Assembly: GCA_023055505.1 (NCBI GenBank)
Contig: JALIRH010000030.1
Span: 7,870,001-7,934,000 of the forward strand
Reading direction: 5' to 3'
Length of the DNA: 64,000 nucleotides
DNA from: Callipepla californica brunnescens
Taxonomy: Eukaryota > Chordata > Aves > Galliformes > Odontophoridae
A model generated the notes under the pieces. That model saw nothing but the letters and a program-made list of their open reading frames with translations. It was not told where the DNA came from and did no database searches. The position numbers and the translations under genes were made by a program. Shown piece after piece: positions 1 to 9,973 of this stretch (its first letter is position 1; each line of letters opens with the position of its first letter).

Positions 1-459
1 GGGCTCATTTAGTTCTGCAGAATGTGCCTCTGCATACATGGCCCAGAGTAATCCTCATGCAGTTCCCTCTTTACAAACTCCACAGTAGCAGGAACTAAAA
101 AAAGACAAAGCATGAGTTTCATAAGGGCTCATCGTGTTCAGCACATTGATAACATCCGGCAGTCAGTGCTGGCCAGCAGGCATCAGCTAGGAGGGGAAGG
201 ACCATCTCCCTGCAGTCAGCTCCTTTTCTTTTAAAGAAAATAATTTGGCGTGTTGTCAGAGATGGAAAAGCATTCTTTGCTCCAAAGGAAGCTGCTGTGT
301 TTCGTGCCAGATGTGGGTAGCCCTGAGGCCGTGGCAGGAGATGTCAGACCAGGTGAGTTGGTGGAGGGACGGAGGAAGTTGAAGACATAAAAGCTATCAC
401 AGGGAGAGTAGTATTTGGGGCACCATGTGCAATTTCTGGTTTTCCTTTGTCATCCGTAG
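1..459. other. no gene recognised; upstream of zinc-finger exon
   Basis: No coding exon, RNA gene or repeat is recognisable here. The last bases are a pyrimidine-rich tract ending in a usable splice acceptor (tttcctttgtcatccgtag, AG at 458-459), so at least the 3' part is probably intron of the zinc-finger gene that follows. Earlier exons, if they exist, lie before the window. Confidence 0.5.
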
Positions 460-965
460 GTGCAGGGATAAGAAGTCCAAGAAAGGGTCTGCAGGAAGGT
501 GGTGTGGTCAACAGACAGTGTGGTAGCATCGACATGGAAGAAAGCAGAAGGGATGTGCATGTGGATCAGGAGCAAGTTCAGGAGGAGCAGAACAGGACGC
601 AACAGGGAAAGCATCTGTTAAAGGCATCAAGGAACACACTGGACTTCAGTACAGGTCAAAGGCAGCATGAAGACCCCAGGAGTAAGGATGTGTGCCAGAG
701 GGAAAAGCAGAATCCATGCCCTGAGGGTGAGAAAAGATTTAAAATATATTCCAGAGTCGTTAAGCACCAGTGCACGCATTCAACAAAGAACCTGTACAAG
801 TGCTCTGAGTGTGGGAAGATGTTGAAATGGAGATCCCTTCTCTTCAAGCACCAGCGCAGCCACACAGGAGAGAGACCATATATGTGCTCGGAGTGTGGGA
901 AGAGCTTTACAAGAAGTTCTCATCTCAAATGCCACAAGAATATCCACACCACTGACAGACTGTAG
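460..965 (+). CDS. C2H2 zinc-finger protein, terminal coding exon (possibly a decayed gene)
   Basis: This looks like the last exon of a DNA-binding C2H2 zinc-finger gene. The open frame has no ATG near its 5' end; it runs in through a splice acceptor ending at 459, splitting a Gly codon after its first base, the phase usual for such terminal exons. About 85 residues of charged linker precede the fingers. The first finger-like unit (PCPEGEKRF...KHQCTH) has lost its second Cys. The next two, starting YKCSECGK and YMCSECGK, keep C-X2-C-X12-H-X3-H, and the first is joined by the classic TGERP linker. The frame stops eight residues after the last His. Two intact fingers are few for this family, and finger remnants continue beyond the stop, so the gene is probably truncated. 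The family is clear; the identity of the gene is not. Confidence 0.65.
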
Positions 966-1410
966 AAGCACCTTCTGAATATGAGAACCTTCAGAAGCAG
1001 TTCCAGACACGTTTCCTACCAGCACATGCACACTGCAGACAGAGCCTGCAATGCCCCAGACATGGAATAGCTTCAACCAGAGCCACTGCCTGGTTACCCA
1101 CTGTGGCTGTGTGTGGTGATGAACCGCACAGTTCCCTTGCACGAAATGCAGGAAGAGCTCCAACCACTGCACCAACCTGATCGAGTAGAAAGGGATCCAC
1201 TCAGGGCAGGGGCCACAGAAATGCCAGCACCGCAGGAAGAGCTTCATCCAGAGCTCTGTCCACACTGAATGTTGCCCAGTGCTCGTGAGGGGAATGCCCT
1301 GCAAGCGTCTGTGCTGCAGGAAGAATTTCTCTCAGGGCTGACTTCTCATTTCTCATGGGAATGCCCCATTTGCAGGAAGAGTTTACAAGGGAGATGGCTT
1401 TGCTGAAACC
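966..1410 (+). pseudogene. decayed C2H2 finger remnants downstream of the stop
   Basis: Past the stop at 963-965, plus-strand translation still gives finger fragments broken by stops and frame changes. Near 1130-1190 there is a CTKCRKS unit followed by a TAG and GIH. Near 1189-1255 HSGQGPQKC is followed by RKSFIQSS, with the second Cys replaced. Near 1300-1340 CCRKNFSQG occurs, and near 1360 CPICRKS. The array was therefore once longer and has been losing fingers from its 3' side. Confidence 0.6.
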
Positions 1411-2679
1411 CTCTACAGAAGGGAATTATCCCAGGAGTTTCAGATCACCTTTCCTTGCTAAGGAAATATATTCTCTCACCATATCTGCTTCTCTCCTCTC
1501 CTCTTCCTGCAATCAGAATTTTGAAACTATCTTCAAAGGAACATCAGCTGTGTCTGGTTTCTCTGTGTGTCTGTGTGCATGTTCTACTTTCAGAAGTTTC
1601 TGAGTGCACTGAGGAATGAAATACAAGGGTCAGGAAAGCAGTAACGTGGCTCATGGAATTCTTCTGAAAATAAGCTGTAGTTGATGGGGAAGGGGTTGAA
1701 TAAAGTAGGAGAGTTGTTCTGGAGCTTTTGTCACTGTAATCTTGCTTATAGTTCTGAAAATAAAAGACTGCATGTGGATTAAGGAATGGTACAAGGAAGT
1801 TTGATTTTGTTGCTGACTCCAGTCCACTGCTTTCATCACAGGGAAGCATTTCTTTCACACAAGCAATGTCATCCTTTCTCACAGTGCTGCACATTGCTTC
1901 TACTCCTCTTCCCAAAAGGTTTAATCAGGAGCTTAAAGCAGCTGTGAGACACCAAGCTTTGCTTGGCTCCACAAGATCTACAAAAGACTGAGCTTGTTTC
2001 TCCTAAGTGCAGCATCCCATGTCTCAGGAGGTGGTGGGAGCAGAAGGCAGTGCAAAGCCACAGTGTGCACAAGCAGCTTATCCCCGCAGCATAGAGGTTT
2101 CAGAGTGCTCTCCAGTGCATGCTTGCCTCTTTTCTGAGCTTGAAGGTCTTTGCTTTGGCCTTAGGAAAGTGTCCACAAGACCTCCTGAAGAACGGCCACC
2201 ACATATGCCTGGCTCAGCTCAAGCTCCTCAGGTCAGTTTGCAGGAAGCGGAGGTTGACTTTGGTGAGCTGGTGAAGCCAGCAGGAGCCTGCCCATGTCCT
2301 CAGGAGCTGTGAGTTTCTCAGTGGGAACCCTGAGTTCCCCCCCAGCAAGCTGCATGGAGATGATTCTTGCAGTACTGCAAAGCGCTGCTTCCTCCGACCC
2401 AGGGAGCAGAGGCCTGGTGTGGTGTAGGAGAGGTAAAACAGAGCCCTGGGGGTTGTTGAAACACAAAGCAGCAAGGGAAATGCCTGTGGAAGAGGCAAGC
2501 AGCTGGGAGGCTTAAGAATCTCCAGCAACAGGAAACAGTTGCTGAGGCAAGAGGTGGGATGATTTACATTTCAGCTGCATTCAATTAATTCCTGACCTAC
2601 AGCATTGCTCATGTGTTTCCCCATTCCTTTCAGGATTCCCCAAGAAGTATTCTGACTATTTTGTGTTTTCATCATTTTG
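1411..2679. other. no gene recognised
   Basis: Only short unsupported frames occur on both strands. None has a recognisable domain, and I see no repeat family or RNA gene. Confidence 0.4.
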
Positions 2680-3520
2680 TGCCATTATTTCTTCCCAGGT
2701 GCAGGACTCTACACTTGCTCTTGTTGAATCTCACCACATTCCACTCTGCCCAACTCCGCACTCTGTCCAAGCCTTACAGAATGGTGGCACAGCTTTCTGC
2801 TATGGCAGCCACTCCTCCCAGCTTTGTACTTTCTGACGGTGCCCTCTGTGCCTATATGCAGGTCACTGATGAAGATGCTGAAGAAGAGCAGACGCAGCAC
2901 CAACCTCTAAGGAACACCACCAGCTACACGCCTCCAACTAGACTCTGCCCCGCTGATGACAACCGTCTGAGCTCTGCCACTCAGCCAGTTCTCTATCCAC
3001 CTCACTCTCCATTCATCTATCCCATACTTCCTGGGGCCTCATTACAAGGATGCTGTGGGAGACCGTGTGAAAAGCCTTTGCTAAAGTCCAGGGACACAGC
3101 ATCCACTGCTCTCCCCCCATCTGCTCAAACCACTGAAAACTTGGTAGAAATTCACCACGATGGTCAAGCATGATTTCCCCTTGGGGATACCGTGCTGACC
3201 ACTCCTGATGACCTTCTTCTCTTCCAATTGCTTGGAGATGACATCCAGAACAAGTTGTTCCTTCACCTTTCCAGGGATGGAGGTGAGGCTGACCGGCCTG
3301 TATTTTCACGGCTTGTTCTTCTTGCCCATTTTGAAGACTGGTGTTACACTGGCTATCCTCCAGTCTCCAAGCACCTCTCCCATTCTCCAAGATCTTTCAA
3401 ACATAAGACAGCGTGGTTTTATAGTCACTCCTGCCAGCTCCCCCGGCACTCTTGAGTGAATCCTGTAGGGGCCCACTGATCCATGTGTATTGACTTTTTC
3501 CCTGCCAATCTCTGACCAAC
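2680..3520 (-). mobile_element. CR1 LINE fragment, degenerate ORF2 reverse transcriptase
   Basis: Minus-strand translation, crossing several stops and frame changes, follows CR1 ORF2 reverse transcriptase in order. At 3475-3350 there is RIHSRVPGELAG, then SWRMGEVLGDWRIASVTPVF. At 3300-3150 SLTSIPGKVKEQL is followed by GQHGIPKGKSCLT. Near 2890 IFISDLHIGTEGT matches the palm region just before the catalytic box, and near 2720 CGEIQQEQV matches the part after it. The piece lacks the CR1 5' part and 3' tail. It ends exactly where the provirus LTR begins at 3521, so the provirus probably inserted into or beside it. It is clearly dead and older than the CR1 copy at 20781-21630. Confidence 0.75.
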
Positions 3521-3862
3521 TGTAAAGCAAGCAAAGGCGGTGACAGAGCTTTTATTTGAGGTAGAGGCGCTACAGAAAGAGATGTTAGAGATAAGGGGGA
3601 ATGAACTCACCCCTCCCGGTGACCGTTTAGGCTGAGGAACGCAGCCGCCTCTCATTGGAACGCTGGCGCGCCGGAAGGAAGAGAGCCAGGGAGGATGGGG
3701 GCAACCCGCGCAGGCTCTGAGCGGATCTGTGCTCCCGGAAGCACCTCCGGAAGCACCACCGAGAGGGAGAGAGCGAGAGGTCGGATGGACCTGGGCTCCT
3801 CCACTCCGCTCACTCAGATGCTCATTCACTGGTTCAGGCTGTGACCAGGCAATCCCACTACA
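3521..3862 (-). repeat. 3' LTR of ERV 1
   Basis: The LTR is bounded by TGTA...TACA and pairs with 9277-9615. Near its transcriptional 3' end it carries a minus-strand AATAAA (plus-strand ttttatttg around 3550), a plausible polyadenylation signal. It keeps many CpG sites that the 5' LTR has lost. Confidence 0.85.
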
Positions 3863-3874
3863 CTCCACCCCTTC
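3863..3874 (-). other. polypurine tract of ERV 1
   Basis: The minus strand reads GAAGGGGTGGAG directly against the start of the 3' LTR, the expected position for the plus-strand primer. It supports the LTR boundary at 3862. Confidence 0.7.
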
Positions 3875-4543
3875 ACAGCATGAACCAGGAACTGAGCAGG
3901 TTGGGCATAATCTCCTGCTGTTCCAATGGCTCAAAATACCAAGTACATCATGACGCATGTACAATACCCGCCGCAATATAGAATGTTAAGGTACTGAAGG
4001 CCATTATTTGTAGTCCCTTCTTGTGGTTTTCTTGGGCCAGTACTTGATGTTCCTTCTGGAGTTGTGTCTTCTTTAAGGACCAGTACGTTCACACTCGACA
4101 GTTGTCGAAAGTTCAGCAGTCCACCACCGGATGTCATGATGTTTCCTCATGGTCACTGGAGCATGCTGGAGTGGTGTTGCTCCTGCCGGCTGTCCTGTGA
4201 ACTTCATAACCTCAAGGGGAGTAATACAGATGTTTAACAGGTACAAGGAGGGGTAAGTCTGCCCTCCATGGTAAGATACAGGCTGTATTTCGGTCTTGAG
4301 TCAATACCTCTGCCTGTACTGGAGCATGGCCTGGCCTTCGATACCATACCCTTTGGCCTGATACCTGTGGTTGGATCACACCAAGGGGGGAGTTCTAATT
4401 TGCCATAAGGACATGATTAATGTCCCCTTTGTAATGAAAATCAGAGTGTCAACTACAACCTCTGTTGGCCATGCACCGACCACAGGAGGGTTTACTGATC
4501 CCCCAACCTCTAACAATCTCCCCCAAGGTGGAAGGAGACCACA

Positions 4544-5379
4544 TCATTTTGGTCCTACTTGCACCTTCCAAGGCCATTTTACCTTGTGTTTCCCAGGCTC
4601 TAGGTCATCAGGGGCAGGGAGCAGAAGATTATTCATGGTGCCAACTTGTGACTCAAGTGAGGTGTCTTTGCTAGTGATTTGTATCCTAAGTGGAGAGGCC
4701 CAAGTTGTCTGCAACATTCTTAATGCGCTGGGTCTGCCATCCCTCGGTCTCTCATTCAAGTCCCACAGGGTTGCATAAAGCCTCTTGGTCCACCCCTGCA
4801 AGGACTGTGAATCTGCCTTCAGAGCAGCCTTCAGGATTCCATTATACCTTTCTATTAAGCCTGCTCCCGTTGGATTATAGGGCAGGTGAAACCGCCATTC
4901 AATGTTGTTTTCTTCAGACCACTTTTGCACAGTTGTACCTGTGAAGCGTGTACCTTGGTCACTCTCGATGACCTCAGGAGTCCCATATGATGCCATCAAC
5001 CTAGTTAGAGCTTTAATGGTATAGGCTTGGTTTGCCTTCGCTACAGGATAGGCTTGCATCAGTCCACTTGCTGTGTCAACACAGGTTAGGGTATATCTGG
5101 CCCCCTCAGATCGAGGAAGGGGACCTATGTAATCAATCTGCCATCATTGTAAAGGGTTGTGTCCTCTAGCAAGATGGGCCGTTGTTTCTGGCAGAGGTCT
5201 TCGTCTCATTCGTGAGCAAGCGTCACAGTCCTGACATGCCTGGACAATATCCGGTAACTGTATGGGCAGCCCCCATGCTTTAGCTGCTGCCCACATGGTT
5301 TTCTGTCCTGCATGCTGTAATTTCCAATGCAACCAATGGGCAGTATCTTCGGCTGATGTATTTCCTAGCCATTGAACTC
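4544..5379 (-). pseudogene. ERV 1 integrase (pol C-terminal part), broken
   Basis: Integrase joins viral cDNA to host DNA. The zinc-binding N-terminal part is seen as HWKLQHAGQ and CQDCDACSRM (about 5340-5200). The catalytic core follows with the first Asp in the WQIDY region (about 5130), the second in IESDQGTRFTG and the Glu in AGLIERYNG. A TGA at 5144-5146 interrupts the frame just before the first catalytic Asp; the second provirus has Arg there, which fits CpG decay. The C-terminal tail runs on to a stop at 4544. A frame change near 5380 separates it from RNase H. It cannot be functional as it stands. Confidence 0.85.
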
Positions 5380-6354
5380 GAGCCGAGTATCAGCTTCATC
5401 ATTACCTGGCGACTGCAAGGGTTGATGTCCAGAAACGTGATATGCTCGTACAGTCCTGTGCCTAACCACGTTCCATATATCAACCCACATATCTTTGCCC
5501 CAGATAGGTCGAGCATGGGTCGCGTAGTCCTGAGTGGCCCACTGTGCTATCCAGAGCATGAGCCCTCGGTAGACTGCCCAGCTATCCGTGCAGACATTCA
5601 ATGCGCCATCGCCCGCTTCTTGAGTTATCACCATCCACACAGCTCGTAGCTCAGCCCACTGGCTACTTTGTCCATCCCCTTCGTCGAACCATATTGTTTC
5701 AGTTGAGGGATGGATTGCGACAGCTCGCCACCTACTTGGGTTCCCTCTGCTGGATCCATCTGTGTACCAGGCATCTTCTGGAACAGGGTATTTCCCCTCC
5801 TGTACAGGACTCTTCTCTGGACGAGTGACGATTATTTCCTCAGGTGTTTCACTGTGATATGTTACTGGGCCAAGTATCTTCTGCAGTTCTTCCTTCAGTG
5901 GAGATGATAACAGGCGGCTTCTCTGACTGAGGTAGGCAACCCAGCGTGCCACTGTTTGTGATTGGGCCACCCCCCTCTTAGGGATGTGGATTAGATCTTT
6001 TAACCACCCCTGAATTGGCAAAGTTGTTTTAGCAATAACTTCTGCAGTTTGAGTTATCGGTTCTACTGCCTGCAGTGCAGAATAGGTAGCCAATAACTGC
6101 TTTTCAACCATGCTGTATCTTTCTTCTGCTCCGTGCCAAACCTATGACCAGAACCCAATGGGGGTCCAAACAGAACTCTGGCGCTGCCACAGACGCCAGC
6201 CAAACCCTTCTTGAGTTACGTGCACATCTAGTTCGGCTGGAAGGGTTGGATCGAATACACCCAGTGCCTGGGCCTGTTTAACAGCTATTTTTGCCTGCTG
6301 GAAGGCATCTTGCTCCATTTTACCCCAATCCCATACTTGGCCTTTTTTTGTTAA
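5380..6354 (-). pseudogene. ERV 1 connection domain and RNase H, broken
   Basis: RNase H removes the RNA strand from cDNA hybrids. The minus strand shows WYTDGSSRGNPS, AELRAVWMV and CTDSWAVYRG, carrying the acidic residues of the active site, and a C-terminal HVSGHQPLQSPGNDEAD. Upstream, the connection segment with VEKQLLATYSALQAVEP is intact. A TAG at 6142-6144 (Gln in the second provirus) splits the segment. The frame is lost near 5385, before integrase. Confidence 0.8.
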
Positions 6355-7149
6355 TCAATATAGAGGTTTTAGGAGTTGTGCTAAGTGGGGTATAAAGGAT
6401 CGCCAGTATCCTAATATACCCAAGAACTCCTGCAACTGTTTTGGTGTTGTGGGAACTGGGAACGCTTGAATCTTATCTATGATCGTGCTGGGTAAGACCT
6501 TAGTCTTACCTGACCAGATAACGCCCAGGAATTTAACTGATAACCCCGGTCCTTGTACTTTCTGTGGGTTTATAGCCCATCCTTTTTCCTGTAAATAAGT
6601 GGTTAATGATGGTAATGCCTTCTCTAATGCCTCAATTGAGTTGGATGTCAGCATCAGATCATCAATGCAATGGTACATTTTGACGGTAGATGGTTTGTTC
6701 CAATTTGCCAAGTCACGTGCTATCAGATTATGGCAGAATGTAGGTGAATGCACGTATCCCTGAAGTAGGACTTGAAAAGTCCACTGCCTGCCCTCCCATG
6801 TAAATGCAAACTGGTCTTGAGATTCCTCAGCAATTGGAATGCTAAAAATGCATTTGCTAAATCCAAAACACAATGATATGTTTCTATTTCTCTACTTAAC
6901 GTATCCATGAGGGACGCAATGTTGGGTACGGCTGCGTGTATCGGCGGAGTGACTTTATTTAGTTCTCTGTAGTCTACTGTCATTCGCTGTGTACCATCTG
7001 ACTTCCTGACTGGCCATATGGGGGAGTTGTATGGGCTGTGCAGGTCTAATAATCCCTACTCTCTCCAACTCCTGCACAGTCTTGGTAATTTCTTCTTGCC
7101 CACCAGGGAGTCTTTATTGTTTCGTATTTGTTATCCGGCGGGGTTGTGG
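6355..7149 (-). pseudogene. ERV 1 reverse transcriptase, broken
   Basis: The RT fingers and palm are recognisable from MTVDYRELNKVT (about 6983) through QGYVHSPTFCHNL to the catalytic box. That box reads CIDD here instead of the YIDD of the second provirus, so the conserved Tyr is lost. A one-base loss in an A run near 6845 (five As against six in the second provirus) shifts the frame inside the palm. A TGA at 6355-6357 ends the frame where the second provirus has Arg. The thumb-like part includes GILGYWRSFIPHL. Confidence 0.85.
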
Positions 7150-7583
7150 CAAACAAATAGGCTCAATTTTTGCATGGCCCCTTAAAATTGCCTGCACTGC
7201 CCGGATACTAATACATCTTTCCCTTAGTCTGAACTCTCCCACAGTGATCTGGAGAGTCAGACCCCACAAGATGTCTTTCCCCAAGATGTACTCTGGAACT
7301 GGGGCGATAGATACCTTGTACTCCCAAGGTGGAAGACACCCAACCCCCAGTTTCAACCACGTTTGGGTTACGGGGATCATCTGCCCCCGAACCCACCTAT
7401 CACAGCCTTAGTGCCCAGGAATTTATTTGGGTCCCCATAGATGATGGATGTTTCTGCCCCAGTATCTACCAGCGCCATCACTCGTTGTACATTCTTCCTT
7501 GACCAATGAGTAGTTAATTCAACATAGGGTCTCTGGTCTCCTGTAGAGACCCTAGTCCTGGGGAATTTTGGCTCCTCTGTCAT
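7150..7583 (-). pseudogene. ERV 1 protease region
   Basis: This is a retroviral aspartic protease, which matures the polyproteins. The active site ALVDTGAETSII and a following GGFGG flap-like stretch are visible in one frame. The downstream half (TQTWLKLGVG, EYILGKDILWGL) lies in another, so a frameshift lies between them near 7400. The catalytic triplet itself is intact. Confidence 0.8.
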
Positions 7584-7639
7584 GCCATCAGCTCTGCAAT
7601 CCCCAAGTCTTTTTCCTCTGACGGCTCGACTGTGGCTGC

Positions 7640-8639
7640 CCGGGCCGCCTGAGGAGGTTTACGTTTTTTCGATGGCACCATGAAATCTTCCAGATTCCAT
7701 GCGTCTTGTGGAATGTGTTCTATGAATCAAATTCCTTCCCTTTTGGGGGGAGGACTGGAATCTTTGGCTATTGGGCAACTCTTTCCATAGTTGTAGTAAT
7801 ACCTGATTAGGCTGCCCATCAATCTTTTCAAATCGAACTCCTGCTCTCAGCAGGTCATTAAACATCTGTCTTCTCGATACCCTGATGGGTCCAGATTGGA
7901 TTACCTTAGAGGCTGGTCTCCTAGGTCGTGGTGGTGGATGGATCTCCGACCTTTCCACCACCATTCGGACATTGCGCCTAGCCTGCAGGCGCTCTGTCTC
8001 CCCCAGATGTGCCACCAATTGGGCAGCCTGTTGTATGATGGCCTCTGAGGCCACTAGGGGATTCAGTATGGATACCAAGGTACCATACTGATGAGGTGGA
8101 GCTTGCTGCAGGATAAGATCTCTCATTCCTGCTGAGAATTTCATCAGGTCTGGGCTCTCAAAATCTTCCTCATAGATTGCCTCTCTCAGATCCAGTTCCC
8201 AAATATAATTTTGCAGATGTTCCATAGAAGACCATAGACCTGTATTTAATGGGATGTCAGTTTTGTTTGGCTGAGTTATATGGCACGCAGCTGTTAACCA
8301 TTTAATTAATGAATGATTTTCATCATTATGTTGGATGGTGGCATACAGCCTCTGTCTGAGGGCAGGGTGAGTGGTAATGGATGCCAGTTTTGAAATGACC
8401 TTTTGCCCCCATGTCCCATAAGTGGAGCATCCATGCTGGTACACTCTCTCTCGGTTTTTGTCTAAACCGCTGTAATAAATCCATCAATTCAGCTGCTGTA
8501 TATGGGCGAGCTGTTACATGTAAAGTGCTGTGGACAGGGGGCCACTGGTTAGGGGGCAGCCCCACTGGTCTCTCCTCTGTTTTGTTTTGTTTTGTTTTGC
8601 TTTGTTTTGTTTTGTTTTGCTTTGTTTTGTTTTGTTTTG

Positions 8640-8670
<31 letters not shown>

Positions 8671-9210
8671 TGTGAGTTACAACTGGTCAGATCTCAAAGG
8701 GATCGAGTGGAACCTCAAGATCTGACCTTTGAGCGCCTCCATTTACAGAACCTAATTTCTGTGGGTTCCCTTGGACAGGGTCCCTGGTATCTTCTAGAGA
8801 GACATTCTGGATCATCCATAATGGAGTGACTGGATGAGGTATTTTTCATGTCAAAATTATGACTTGTCTTTCCATTTTTTCAATATGGTCACGCAATAGT
8901 TGATTTTCATCAGCCAGACCCTCTTCAGTTAGGTTCATCCAGTTCAAGGAGTGGCCACGCCACCATAGATGCATCCAACTGTTGTTCCCAAGTAGTCAGT
9001 ATGTTTTTGCTAAGAGAAATTCGCATCTAGGTGGGCCAGGTGCTCCTGGACGTTTCCTCCATCCCACAGGGGGCCCCATTTTTCATTGCTAGAAGCAATC
9101 CCATGGTATGGGAATCCTAGGGATCCCGGGATGTACCCTGGCAGAAGGTCAATTAAAGGGGTAGTCTTTTCCTGTGCAAACCACACCAGGATATTCTTCA
9201 GAAATGTCAC
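7640..9210 (-). pseudogene. ERV 1 gag, broken
   Basis: Gag is the capsid polyprotein. It aligns throughout with gag of the second provirus. The N-terminus (9210-8990) carries GYIPGSLGFPYHG and SNEKWGPLW. A degenerate middle includes a TTTTG microsatellite. The capsid part (8565-7660) carries [28 protein letters not shown] and [10 protein letters not shown]. The start codon of the second provirus corresponds here to GTG at 9208-9210. A frameshift near 8440-8480 divides the capsid. I see no CCHC zinc knuckle. The protein is not producible in one piece. Confidence 0.8.
8579..8670 (+). repeat. (TTTTG)n microsatellite inside ERV 1 gag
   Basis: About 18 units of TTTTG, with two interrupted TTTGC units, form an expanded run inside gag. 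At the same alignment position the second provirus has only a short T-rich seed (ctttttttgttttttgag, near 22450) coding for Lys-rich gag residues. Confidence 0.95.
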
Positions 9211-9256
9211 AGTGAATGTTTTAGGAGGCGTATATGAGAATATCTTTCCAGGTGTT

Positions 9257-9274
9257 TGGCTGACTGGCTCCCCA
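9257..9274 (-). other. putative primer binding site of ERV 1
   Basis: The minus strand reads TGGGGAGCCAGTCAGCCA two bases after the 5' LTR ends, the expected place for tRNA priming. The first 11 bases match the second provirus's site except for one C/G change. I could not assign the primer tRNA. Confidence 0.55.
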
Positions 9275-9276
9275 AA

Positions 9277-9615
9277 TGTAAAGCAAACAAAGGTGATGAC
9301 AGAGCCTTTATTTGATTTACAGGCGCTACAGAACAAATACCAAAGGAAGATGAATTAACTCACCCCACCAAGCAACCAATTGGGTTCAGGAACACAGCCG
9401 CCTTTAATTCAAACTCTCATGTGCCGGAAGGGAGAGCAAGAGAGGGGAGTGGGGGACAAACCACGCAGGTTCTGAGCATATATGCACTCCTGGAAGCACA
9501 GCTGGAAGCACCACCAAGAGGGAGAGAGAGAGGGTGAGTGGATCCGGGCTCTCCCACTCCAGTCACTCAGGTGCTAATTTACTGGTTTAGCATGTCACCA
9601 GGCAATCCCACGGCA
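9277..9615 (-). repeat. 5' LTR of ERV 1
   Basis: It pairs with 3521-3862 from TGTAAAGC to the final CA. It would hold the provirus promoter; an AT-rich minus-strand tract, TTTGAATTAAAGG (plus about 9404), is a weak TATA candidate. Most CpGs present in the partner LTR are TpG or CpA here. Confidence 0.85.
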
Positions 9616-9973
9616 CTCGTGTCCAGCTCATGGTCCATCAAGAGCCCCAGATGAATTCACTTTCCAAAATGAAGACCCACTGAGCAGCAGAAAATAGCTT
9701 ATTTTGCATCAAACATGGATTTCAAGACCACCAAAAACACTCATCGCCCCCATACTCTCTTTGCTGTTATTTCATCTTTCACAGAGCGAGCCATATGCAG
9801 AAATCTCAAGCTCCGTAGAATTTAGGATGGAAAAGAAATGTCAAAGTGAAAGTATTGGAGGGGAACAGAAGAAGCACAAGCAGTGCAAATATATTCAACA
9901 TGTAACAAAGAAAAAAATGCATATTCTAAGGGAAATCAACAAAGCACAAGCTGAGAAAGGGAGACATTGGAAG
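9616..9973. other. no gene recognised
   Basis: This is the spacer between the provirus and the 3' end of the olfactory receptor. It probably includes receptor 3' untranslated sequence. No repeat family is recognised. Confidence 0.4.

Larger units (their letters stand above)
3521..9615 (-). mobile_element. ERV-L-type endogenous retrovirus 1, full length with two LTRs, no env
   Basis: A complete but decayed provirus on the minus strand. In transcription order it has a 5' LTR (9277-9615), primer site, gag, protease, RT, RNase H and integrase, then a polypurine tract and a 3' LTR (3521-3862). About 0.67 kb separates the integrase stop from the polypurine tract and has no envelope-like frame, as in ERV-L (class III) elements. 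Integrase sequence such as AGLIERYNG is typical of that group. Visible lesions include stops near 5144, 6142 and 6355, a frameshift near 6845 and loss of the gag ATG. The two LTRs differ at roughly a fifth of sites by eye, which implies an old insertion or later exchange. Flanking bases (ccaac left, ctcgt right) do not match as a target-site duplication. Confidence 0.85.

Noticed and set aside
447..459. A start codon for the zinc-finger frame at 447
   Set aside because: The codon is TTG, inside the pyrimidine tract of a splice acceptor; the exon more plausibly begins at 460.
780..1304. A 174-codon minus-strand frame opposite the zinc fingers
   Set aside because: It is the complement of the finger-coding strand and has no features of its own.
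2613..3173. A 186-codon plus-strand frame
   Set aside because: It lies antisense to the degenerate CR1 reverse transcriptase and shows no domain.
3875..4543. A possible env or dUTPase gene between integrase and the 3' LTR of ERV 1
   Set aside because: Short frames only, with no signal peptide, membrane anchor or recognised motif.
3516..9620. A target-site duplication around ERV 1
   Set aside because: The bases next to the LTR ends (ccaac and ctcgt) do not match.
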